A stretch of 64,000 nt of DNA from PALSA-610 sp038239145. Lineage in GTDB: Bacteria; Actinomycetota; Acidimicrobiia; IMCC26256; PALSA-610. This document shows positions 28,446 to 35,834 of this stretch, in pieces. The DNA is taken from positions 49,316-113,315 of the forward strand of contig JBBSFB010000007.1 of assembly GCA_038239145.1 (NCBI GenBank). Reading direction: 5' to 3'. A program made the position numbers and the translations under genes. Below the pieces are notes generated by a model. That model was not told where the DNA came from. It saw nothing but the letters and a program-made list of their open reading frames with translations, and searched no databases. Every line of letters starts with the position of its first letter. Positions within the stretch are counted from its first letter, which is position 1.

Positions 28446-29323
28446 TGGCGATCGACACCGTCGCCCCCGCGGGCCCGGTGCCCGCGGCCGAGCCGGGCGA
28501 GGCGTGGTACCGGCGCATCTGGCGGACGTACGTGATCGACGTGCGCGCCGACGCCGACGCCCGGGCCGCGACCACGCCCGGCACCGACCGCAAGCTGGTC
28601 GTGGTGTTCGTGACCGCCGCGCTCGCGCTCACCTGCGCGAACTTCCTCTCCGACGGGAGCCGGCCGCAATGGCTGGAACGGATCCTGCGCACGGTCGGGT
28701 TCCACGGGCTCGCGACCCGGCTGCGCGACGGCATGCTCGTCTCGACGCACCAGGACTTCAACCGGCTCGCGTTCTGGGCGGTCGTGGTGATCTCTGCGTA
28801 CGTGGTGCCCGCGCTGCTCGTGATCAAGCTCGTGTTCCGCGAGCATCTCCGCGACTACGGCCTCCGGGTGCGCGAGATCTTGGCGCACCTTCGTACGTAC
28901 GCACTGCTCTATGCGATCGTCGCCCCGTTCCTCGTCGCGGCGTCGTTCACCGCGTCGTTCCAGGAGAAGTACCCGTTGTTCCATCCCGCCGCCGGGCATT
29001 CCCTCTGGCCGTACATGTACATGTGGTGGGCGCTCTACTGGTTGCAATTCTGCGCGCTCGAGTTCTTCTTCCGGGGCTTCCTCCTGCACGGGATCGCGCC
29101 CCGCCTCGGCTGGGCCGCAATCTTCGCGATGACCTTGCCGTACAACATGTTGCACTTCGGCAAACCGATGCCGGAAGCGCTCGCCGCGATCGTCGGCGGC
29201 ATCGTGTTGGGGACGCTGAGCCTGAAGACCAGATCGGTCTGGTGGGGCGCGGCGCTGCACATCTCGATCGCGATCACGATGGACGTGTGCGCGCTCACAC
29301 ACGCGGGCCGAATATTCGGCTGA
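28445..29323 (+). CDS. CPBP (CAAX-like/abortive-infection type) intramembrane protease
   Basis: A 292-residue membrane protein with about seven hydrophobic segments. The metalloprotease motif normally EExxxR reads LEFFFR, so one Glu is replaced by Leu, while the later His motif (MLHFGKP) is kept. Catalysis may therefore be altered. Bacterial relatives process peptides or act in bacteriocin immunity; the role here is unknown. It is translationally coupled to the SDR gene. A 236-bp gap with nothing recognisable follows, before the convergent P450. Confidence 0.8.
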   Translation: MAIDTVAPAGPVPAAEPGEAWYRRIWRTYVIDVRADADARAATTPGTDRKLVVVFVTAALALTCANFLSDGSRPQWLERILRTVGFHGLATRLRDGMLVSTHQDFNRLAFWAVVVISAYVVPALLVIKLVFREHLRDYGLRVREILAHLRTYALLYAIVAPFLVAASFTASFQEKYPLFHPAAGHSLWPYMYMWWALYWLQFCALEFFFRGFLLHGIAPRLGWAAIFAMTLPYNMLHFGKPMPEALAAIVGGIVLGTLSLKTRSVWWGAALHISIAITMDVCALTHAGRIFG

Positions 29324-29559
29324 CGCGGCGGGGCCGCACCGGCCGGGAGCTGTCCGACGAGGATCAACGCCGCCGGCGGTCGACGACGCGAATCGGGTGG
29401 TATCACGGGCGGTAAGCCACTGGTTTTGCGCCGGGCCGCGCTCCCGGCCACGGCGACGAGACAGTGAGTGCGCGAGGCACCTCGGTCGTCGCGGCCCTTG
29501 CGGCCGTGCAGTCGTCGCCCGGAAGAAGCGGAGCGCCAGAGCACCGGCTCGACGGGTCC

Positions 29560-30813
29560 TCAGCCGAGACTGACGGGCAGCTCCGCGAGGCCTCGCAGCA
29601 CGATGCGCCCGTTGTACTCGAGCGTGTCGGTGACCAGCTCGACGTTCGGGAACCGGCGCACGAGCGTCGTCATCGCGACCTGACCTTCGAGTCGAGCGAG
29701 GTGCGCGCCGAGGCACGAGTGGAAGCCGCCGCCGAACGATACGTGGTCGCGCGCGTCGGCACGCCGGAGATCGAGATTGCCTGCGGTCTCGCCCCACTTG
29801 ACCGGATCGCGGTTGGCGGAGCCGAGGCACGTCATGATGATCGACCCGGTCTCGATCGTCTTGCCGCCGATCTCGTAGGGAGCGAGCGTGACGCGCCGAG
29901 ACATCTGCACGGGTGAGTCGTAGCGGAGCAGCTCGTCGACGAACGTCGTGTCGACCGACGTGTCGTTCGTCAGCAGCTCGAGCTGGGCACGGTTCCGCAG
30001 GAGTGCGAGCGTGCCGTTGCCGATGAGATTGACCGTCGTCTCGTGGCCCGCGATGTAGAGCAACAACACCTGCTCGATGAGCTCGACCTCGCTGAGGTGG
30101 TCACCTTCGTCCTCGGCCGCGACGAGCGCAGTCAGGAGGTCGTCGCTCGGGTTCGCGCGCTTCCATGCGACAACCTCGCCGATATACGTCTCGACGTTGT
30201 CGATAGCGTCGAAGGCCGCGAAGGTCTCCTCGCGTGTCAGGATCGGGTCGAAGGTCTTCACGATCGCGCCGGACCACTCGCGCAGCTGGGCCCGGTTGCG
30301 GCCCTCCGGGATCCCGAGCATCTCGGAGATCACGACGAACGGGAGGGGGAACGCGAGCCCGGCGATGAGGTCGACGTCGGTGCCCGTCGCGAGCGCGGCG
30401 TCGAGATGCTCGTTCACGAGTTGCTGCACCCGAGGTCGGAGCTCCTCCACCGTGCGCGGGGTGAACACCTTCGACACCAGCCGGCGCAGGCGGTGGTGGT
30501 CGGGGGGGTCGAGGTTGAGCATGTTGTGCGAGCCGCGTGAGCTGCGCTCTTCGAGGATCGCCGCGATGTCGGGATCGGGGCTGACCGTCAGCGGCATCAT
30601 GTTGTGCTCTTCCACGCTGAGGCTCGGGTCCCTGAGCACCCGGTGGACGTCGTCGTAGCGGAAGAGCGCGAAGGCTCCGATGGGGCTCAGGTGGACTGGG
30701 TCCTGTTCGCGGACGAGGCGGTACTGGGCGTACGGGTCCTCGAAGAATCCGGGCTCGAACGGGTTGAGCATCACCGGCAAGTAGCCGGTATCGGGCGTTT
30801 CGCTCGTCGTCAC
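29560..30813 (-). CDS. Cytochrome P450
   Basis: A 417-residue bacterial class I P450. The I-helix AGHETTVN holds the oxygen-activating pair, ExxR is ELLRYD, and the heme loop is VSFGGGFHSCLGAHLARLEG with the ligand Cys. It would hydroxylate a lipid or steroid-like substrate with ferredoxin help; no ferredoxin is adjacent. The GTG at 30813 has TACGGT (30825 to 30820) 6 nt upstream, a leaderless start. It diverges from a TetR gene across the TAGTTGCA palindrome, its probable control site. Confidence 0.93.
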   Translation of the reverse strand: MTTSETPDTGYLPVMLNPFEPGFFEDPYAQYRLVREQDPVHLSPIGAFALFRYDDVHRVLRDPSLSVEEHNMMPLTVSPDPDIAAILEERSSRGSHNMLNLDPPDHHRLRRLVSKVFTPRTVEELRPRVQQLVNEHLDAALATGTDVDLIAGLAFPLPFVVISEMLGIPEGRNRAQLREWSGAIVKTFDPILTREETFAAFDAIDNVETYIGEVVAWKRANPSDDLLTALVAAEDEGDHLSEVELIEQVLLLYIAGHETTVNLIGNGTLALLRNRAQLELLTNDTSVDTTFVDELLRYDSPVQMSRRVTLAPYEIGGKTIETGSIIMTCLGSANRDPVKWGETAGNLDLRRADARDHVSFGGGFHSCLGAHLARLEGQVAMTTLVRRFPNVELVTDTLEYNGRIVLRGLAELPVSLG

Positions 30814-30890
30814 GAGATGACCGTACGCCCTGGTTCCGAGGCGGCGCCGCGTGACATTGGTCACATCGACCGTCTGGGAAAGGTACGAAA

Positions 30891-30913
30891 TAGTTGCAGG
30901 TAGGCTGCAACTA
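30891..30913. promoter_or_regulatory. Operator between P450 and TetR-sulfatase operon
   Basis: TAGTTGCA-7 nt-TGCAACTA has perfect 8-bp arms. It lies 17 nt before the TetR GTG and 66 nt upstream of the P450 -10 box, in the divergent intergenic region. It is the best candidate site for the adjacent TetR protein. Confidence 0.68.
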
Positions 30914-30929
30914 GGTCGACAATGGGGGG

Positions 30930-31478
30930 GTGACGGTGGTCGACGGGCGCGTGACACGCGGGGCGCGGAATCGAGAGGCGATCACGAACGCCCTCCTCGC
31001 CTGTTACGACGCCGGCTCCTTACGGCCGAGCGTTCCCGAGGTCGCGGCGGCCGCGGGCGTGTCGGTGCGGTCCGTTCACAACCACTTCGCCGACGTGGAG
31101 GCGCTGCGGGCCGAGGTCGCGCTGCGGCAGTGGCAGCGGTTTGGTTCGCTGATCGGGCCCGCGGCGACGATCGACGAGTTCGTCGACCAGCGCGCCACCT
31201 TGTACGAGGGCGTGACACCCGTGCGTCGGGCCGCGCTGCTCTCGATCCACGAGTCGCCGGCGATCGCCGGCAATCTCGCGCGCGCCGACCGCGCACTACG
31301 CGACCATCAAGAGCAGGTGTTCCCCGAGTTGACGGCCGACGCGCACGACGCGCTCGAGCTGGTGACGAGTTGGGACGCGTGGAACCACTTGCGTACTGCG
31401 CAGGGCCTCGACATCGAACGCGCCCGGCGCGTCGTCGTGCAGATCATTGCAACACTTACCGAAGGGACAGCCAGATGA
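30930..31478 (+). CDS. TetR-family regulator of the P450/sulfatase region
   Basis: A 182-residue TetR-like protein. The helix-turn-helix is SVPEVAAAAGVSVRSVHNHFADVEAL, followed by a short ligand domain with WNHLRTAQGL near the end. The GTG at 30930 is preceded by GACAAT (30918-30923) and 6 nt. Its TGA overlaps the DUF1330 ATG, and DUF1330 overlaps the sulfatase start, so the three form a coupled operon. The natural ligand could be the substrate of the P450 or sulfatase. Confidence 0.87.
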   Translation: MTVVDGRVTRGARNREAITNALLACYDAGSLRPSVPEVAAAAGVSVRSVHNHFADVEALRAEVALRQWQRFGSLIGPAATIDEFVDQRATLYEGVTPVRRAALLSIHESPAIAGNLARADRALRDHQEQVFPELTADAHDALELVTSWDAWNHLRTAQGLDIERARRVVVQIIATLTEGTAR

Positions 31479-31855
31479 GCGGGATCCGGCCGAACAAAGA
31501 ACAGTTCATCGAGCTCATGAACGCACCCGACGAGGGGCCTGTCGTGATGCTCAACCTCTTGAAGTTCAAGCCGCGTGAAGGCGCAGCGGAGTACGGCAAG
31601 TACGGCGACTCCGTCGTGAAGATGGTCGAGGCGCGCGGCGGCAAGGTGTTGTGGATGGGCAAGGTCGACCAGACCCTCATCGGCGATCTCGACGCGAACG
31701 ACTGGGACTCGATCGCGCTCGTGCAGTACCCGAACCGCAAGGCGTTCATCGAGATGACGACGTCGAAGGACTACGACGCCGCGCACGAGCACCGCGAGTC
31801 GGGCCTCGAGCGCACGGTCCTGCTCGCGTGCACGACCAGAGGCGGGACCATCTGA
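31475..31855 (+). CDS. DUF1330-type ferredoxin-like-fold protein
   Basis: A 126-residue protein with a dimeric alpha-beta barrel signature: PVVMLNLLKFKP at the start, GKVLWMGKVDQTLIG in the middle, and DSIALVQYPNRKAFIEMTTSKDYDAAHEHR, typical of DUF1330. The biochemical role is not established. GAAGGGAC precedes the ATG, which overlaps the TetR stop. Its stop overlaps the sulfatase ATG (TGATG). Being sandwiched between regulator and sulfatase suggests it acts on the same substrate. Confidence 0.83.
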   Translation: MSGIRPNKEQFIELMNAPDEGPVVMLNLLKFKPREGAAEYGKYGDSVVKMVEARGGKVLWMGKVDQTLIGDLDANDWDSIALVQYPNRKAFIEMTTSKDYDAAHEHRESGLERTVLLACTTRGGTI

Positions 31856-33459
31856 TGGGGCGCAAGATCCTCTTCATCACCACCGATCAACAGCGCTACG
31901 ACTCGCTCGGGTGCAACGGGGGGACCGTCGCCCGCACGCCCAATGTCGACGCGCTCGCACGCGACGGCGTGAACTTCAAGCGGGCGTACAACCAGAACAC
32001 GGTGTGCATGCCTTCCCGCTCCACGATGCTGACCGGGCAATACGTGCGGACGCACGGCGTCGTCGCCAACGGGATCCCGCTGCCTGCCGACGCGCCGAGC
32101 GTCGCCCGCTACCTCCGCGACAGGGCCGGCTACCACACGGCCCTACTCGGCAAGGCCCACTTCGAACCGGGCTTCGACCTGCAGCTCGAATGGCCCGAGA
32201 ATCGCATGGCCGCCGACGGCAGCACCGGGCCGTATCGCGGCTTCGACCGGGCCGAGCTCGCGGTGCACGTTCCCGCGTTCGGCAAGACCCCGTTGCAGCA
32301 CTACGGCCGTTGGTTGATCGACAACCACGGTCTCGAGGCCACCAAGGGATTCTCGCCGTTGCTCGCCGCGCAACCGGGCGGGGAGACCGACGCACCGGAG
32401 ACGCGCGTCAACCCGATCCCGCGCGAGTGGTACCACACCGACTGGGTCGCCGACCGCACGATCGCGTACCTCGATTCGTTGCCGGCCGACGCCGACTGGT
32501 TCGTGTGGATGTCGTTCCCCGATCCCCACCACCCGTGGGACCCGCCCGCGAGTGAACAGCACCGTTGCAACTGGCGCGACCTCGACCTGCCGGCCGGACA
32601 TCCCGGTAGCAAGGACGCGATCGAACGCGTGCTCGCGCAGAAACCGGCGCACTGGCTCGGCGTATGGGAAGGCCGGTTCGTCAACGCCGAGGGTGGACCC
32701 GGCACGTATCGCCCGCAGAACGTCACCGACGACAACATCCGCGAGATCAACGCGATGGCCCACATCATGAACGAGCTCATCGACGAAGCCTGCGGACGTG
32801 TGATGAAGACCGTGAAGGCGCGCGGCTGGGACGACGACACCGACATCATCTTCACGACCGACCACGGCGAGCTCCAGGGCGACTACGGGCTGATCTTCAA
32901 GGGCCCGTTCCACACCGACGCGTTGATGCGTCTGCCGATGGTGTGGCGCCCGGCGCCTTCGGCGGGCATCGCCGCCGGCAAGGAAGTCGCCGAGCCGGTC
33001 GGCCAGCTCGACCTTGCACCCACGTTCTGCGAGATCGCGGGGGTTCCGCAGCCCGATTGGATGCAAGGTGCTCCGCTCCCGACCGGACCTGGTTCCGGTC
33101 GGGAGCGGGTGTTGTGCGAATGGGATTCGCAGTTCCCGGGCTACGGGATGCATCTCCGTTCGATCTACCGCAACGGTTGGTTGTGCACCGCGTACGAACC
33201 ATCGACGGTCGGCCAGCCGAACGGGCTGGAGGAGTTCTTCGCCGCGACCGGCATGCTCGGCGGCGGCATCGGCCCCGTCAGCCCGATCGCGTACGAGGGC
33301 ACCGAAGGCGAGCTCTACGACGTGGAGGGCGACCCGCACCAGTGGGAGAACCGCTGGGACGACCCCGCGCACAAAGCGCTACGGGACGACCTCGTCGCCG
33401 ACCTCTACGACAGCCTCCCGAGCGTGCGCAACGTGCTCAAGGTAGAACGACCGGCCTGA
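31855..33459 (+). CDS. Sulfatase (formylglycine-dependent)
   Basis: A 534-residue sulfatase. Cys51 in CMPSRST is the formylglycine precursor; ITTDQQRYD carries N-terminal metal ligands, GKAHFEPGF the Lys/His pair and FTTDHGELQGDYGL the late metal ligands. It has no signal peptide. It would cleave a sulfate ester or, less likely, a phosphonate monoester. The operon with TetR and DUF1330, opposite a P450, suggests regulated catabolism of a sulfated, possibly steroid- or aryl-type compound; this is inference. Confidence 0.92.
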   Translation: MGRKILFITTDQQRYDSLGCNGGTVARTPNVDALARDGVNFKRAYNQNTVCMPSRSTMLTGQYVRTHGVVANGIPLPADAPSVARYLRDRAGYHTALLGKAHFEPGFDLQLEWPENRMAADGSTGPYRGFDRAELAVHVPAFGKTPLQHYGRWLIDNHGLEATKGFSPLLAAQPGGETDAPETRVNPIPREWYHTDWVADRTIAYLDSLPADADWFVWMSFPDPHHPWDPPASEQHRCNWRDLDLPAGHPGSKDAIERVLAQKPAHWLGVWEGRFVNAEGGPGTYRPQNVTDDNIREINAMAHIMNELIDEACGRVMKTVKARGWDDDTDIIFTTDHGELQGDYGLIFKGPFHTDALMRLPMVWRPAPSAGIAAGKEVAEPVGQLDLAPTFCEIAGVPQPDWMQGAPLPTGPGSGRERVLCEWDSQFPGYGMHLRSIYRNGWLCTAYEPSTVGQPNGLEEFFAATGMLGGGIGPVSPIAYEGTEGELYDVEGDPHQWENRWDDPAHKALRDDLVADLYDSLPSVRNVLKVERPA

Positions 33460-33462
33460 CTC

Positions 33463-33529
33463 ATTGCCCCTCTCGGAGGCTCGCGCCGTGGGCAATCATC
33501 CACACACAGCCCCGAGCGACTGAGAGGGG
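33463..33529 (+). promoter_or_regulatory. Two mutually exclusive hairpins, one hiding the Shine-Dalgarno of the next gene
   Basis: ATTGCCC (33463-33469) can pair with GGGCAAT (33490-33496). Alternatively CCCCTCTC (33467-33474) can pair with GAGAGGGG (33522-33529), helped by GCTCG (33479-33483) with CGAGC (33513-33517). The two share 33467-33469 and cannot both form. GAGAGGGG is the apparent ribosome site for the GTG at 33535. The arrangement suits translational switching or attenuation, but could be chance. Confidence 0.4.
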
Positions 33530-33534
33530 TTGCC

Positions 33535-34342
33535 GTGAATGGTCGACGGCGTGTTTGGACGAGATTTTCTCTAGCGGTGCTTGTCGCGAGCTCGGTCTGG
33601 GTGGTGGTCGAGGCGACGCCCGCCGCGGCGGCAACCCTCACCGTGTCGCCCAACACGGGTCTGAGCGATGCGCAAGCTGTGACCGTCACGGGCACCGGCT
33701 GGGCGCCGAACAGTCTGATCGGAGTCTGCGAAGCGGTTCCCACCGTTCCACTGGACGTCTCCAATTGCGCCGGCGGCCCGGCGGGGATAGTCGTGTCGAG
33801 CGGCGGGGCGTTCTCCTATGGCGCCGGGGTTTCTCGCGTCATCGACGTGCCGGCCCACGGCGGACTGCTCGACTGCGCGGATCCCGCGACGCCGTGCGTC
33901 CTCGCCGTCGCCGTCGCCAGCGACATACCGGGAACCGTTCAAACGGTGCCCCTCGCGTTTGCGCCACCCGGCCCGACGGTTCCTTGTGCCCCACGCCGGC
34001 CAGGGTCCAGAGGGAGACCTCAGCGGCCCTGACGCCATGATCGACGTGCCCGTGACCCTCAACCACCGCGCGCTCGTCACCGTCAGCGCGCCGTGGCAGA
34101 CGGTGTTCGTCGCGGGCGCGCCCGGGAACCAGGCGACCCCCGGGACCGACTACGTCCCCGCAAGCGGCACCGTGACGATCACGCCGAACGACCCTTTCGA
34201 AACGGCCGAGATCATCGTCAAAGGTGACACACAAGTCGAACCCGACGAGTACATCGTGTTGCAGTTCGGCATACCCGCCAACGCGACCGTGGGTCGCATC
34301 CTCAATCTCGGGTTTGGCACGATCACGAACGACGACACGTAG
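33535..34342 (+). pseudogene. Frameshifted secreted protein with neocarzinostatin-like and Calx-beta domains
   Basis: The first frame (33535-34032) gives a signal peptide ending near AAA, then a neocarzinostatin-type domain (LTVSPNTGLSDAQAVTVTG, two Cys pairs). The second frame continues with a Calx-beta domain (GTDYVPASGTVTI, DTQVEPDEYIVLQF, ending GTITNDDT*). One frame change near 33970-34000 separates them. Intact relatives of this mixed architecture occur as exported proteins in Acidimicrobiia-like genomes, as I recall. Shine-Dalgarno GAGAGGGG precedes the GTG. Confidence 0.75.
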
Positions 34343-34350
34343 CCCGTCGG

Positions 34351-35763
34351 TCAGATCAGCCAGGACATCAGGACGAGCGGGTCGGGCTGACCGTCCTGCG
34401 GAGCGACGCGCACGCGGCCGGGACCGAGCGCCTTCGCTTCGTACATCGCACTGTCGGCGCGGCGCAGGATCTGCTCGGCCGACTCGTCGGGGGTGCCCGT
34501 CGCGATGCCGACGCTCGCGCTCAGGGGGAACTTGAGGATCGTGCCGACCTCGACGATGCCGTCGATGATGCGGCGGGCGACGACCTCTCCGGCCTCGACG
34601 TTGGCGCCCTGCATGATCGCGAGGAACTCGTCGCCGCCGAGCCGGCCGACCGTCACGCCGCTGCGCACGACCGAAGCGATCCGGGAGCCGACGTCGCGCA
34701 ACACGCGGTCGCCCTGTTCGTGGCCGAGCGAGTCGTTCACTTCCTTGAAGCCGTCGAGGTCGATGAACAGCTCGGTCACGTCGATGCGGTCACGGTGACC
34801 CAGTTGCTGGGTCAGCGCGGCGCGGTTGGGGAGGCCGGTGAGCTCGTCGACGGTCGCGCGGTGGTGCAGCGCGGCCTCGAGCGCGCGCTGCTCCGTGACG
34901 TCGCGAAGATTGAGCACGAGTGATCCGTCGTGGCGCAGCGTGAGCCGCGCGTACACCTGACGCTGGCCCCGCATCTCGTTGGTGAGGCGCCACTCGCAGC
35001 TGACGTAGTCGGAGAGCGTGAGCGTTTCGTGCGCCTGGGCGATGTCGGCAGCTGCGTCGTTGCCGAGCACGTCGCGTATGTGGTGACCGATGCAGGCGGC
35101 CGCGGAGCTGGCGACCATCGAGTCGATCCCGGGGCTGACGTATTCGATGTGTAGGTCCTGGCTCACCAACGCGATGACGTCGGCGGCGTGCTGCACGAGA
35201 TCCTGGAAGTACGACCGGCCCTCCTCGACGCGCACGGCGGCATCCTCGGCGGTCTTGGCGGACGAACCGAGTGTCCGGGCCACCAGTGCGAGGCAACACA
35301 TCGAGACCGCGGCAACCGCGTGTGATGTCGACGGCCGCATGATCGAGGGGGCCACGCCCATCTCGATGAGCACCTCGCCGCCGAACACGGCGACCGCGCT
35401 CCACGCGAGCCCCGGTCGCCAGGCGCGCGATCCGTGTACGCGCATGGCGTCGGCGATCGCGATCGCGTACGCGATGACGAGCAACGATCCCCAGCCAGTT
35501 GCGTAGATCACCCACGCGGTGCTGATCGCCGCGACGGCGGCGCGCAGTTGCAATCCCCATATCGGGGGGAGCTTGCCTTCGACGCCGATCACCACCGCGT
35601 TGGCGATGCTGCACGAGATGAGCAGCGTGATGAGGAGCCACAGCGATGTCGACGCGATGAGGTGCGCGTGCTGCAGCGGCGGGATCGCGATGATCGCAGC
35701 GGGTCCGGACGCGAAGACGAGAAGCGATGCCCCGATGACCTTCCAGGCTGCGCTCCGTCTCAT
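34351..35763 (-). CDS. Membrane PAS-GGDEF diguanylate cyclase
   Basis: A 470-residue protein with about six hydrophobic segments (residues 7-175), a PAS domain (about 195-300, QDLVQHAADVIALVSQDLHIEYVSP) and a GGDEF domain (about 310-465) with intact GRLGGDEF, preceded by DELTGLPNRAAL. It would make cyclic di-GMP from two GTP. The ATG at 35763 is chosen because codons between it and a GTG at 35847 are atypical; the GTG would overlap the upstream gene. It follows the PAS-GGDEF-EAL gene in the same direction by 71 bp. Confidence 0.87.
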   Translation of the reverse strand: MRRSAAWKVIGASLLVFASGPAAIIAIPPLQHAHLIASTSLWLLITLLISCSIANAVVIGVEGKLPPIWGLQLRAAVAAISTAWVIYATGWGSLLVIAYAIAIADAMRVHGSRAWRPGLAWSAVAVFGGEVLIEMGVAPSIMRPSTSHAVAAVSMCCLALVARTLGSSAKTAEDAAVRVEEGRSYFQDLVQHAADVIALVSQDLHIEYVSPGIDSMVASSAAACIGHHIRDVLGNDAAADIAQAHETLTLSDYVSCEWRLTNEMRGQRQVYARLTLRHDGSLVLNLRDVTEQRALEAALHHRATVDELTGLPNRAALTQQLGHRDRIDVTELFIDLDGFKEVNDSLGHEQGDRVLRDVGSRIASVVRSGVTVGRLGGDEFLAIMQGANVEAGEVVARRIIDGIVEVGTILKFPLSASVGIATGTPDESAEQILRRADSAMYEAKALGPGRVRVAPQDGQPDPLVLMSWLI

Positions 35764-35834
35764 CGGACTCACAGGAGGTGTATCGGGACGTTGTTGGCGG
35801 AACCTGACCGGCTCGTCCAGGGCCTCGGCGAGTG

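Noticed and set aside
29324..29559. A small gene in the gap between the CPBP protease and the P450.
   Set aside because: Only antisense-type frames exist, without start signals or a recognisable fold.
33960..34010. Programmed frameshifting in the neocarzinostatin/Calx-beta gene.
   Set aside because: No slippery heptamer with a downstream pseudoknot is visible, and four other genes here are also frameshifted, so decay is simpler.
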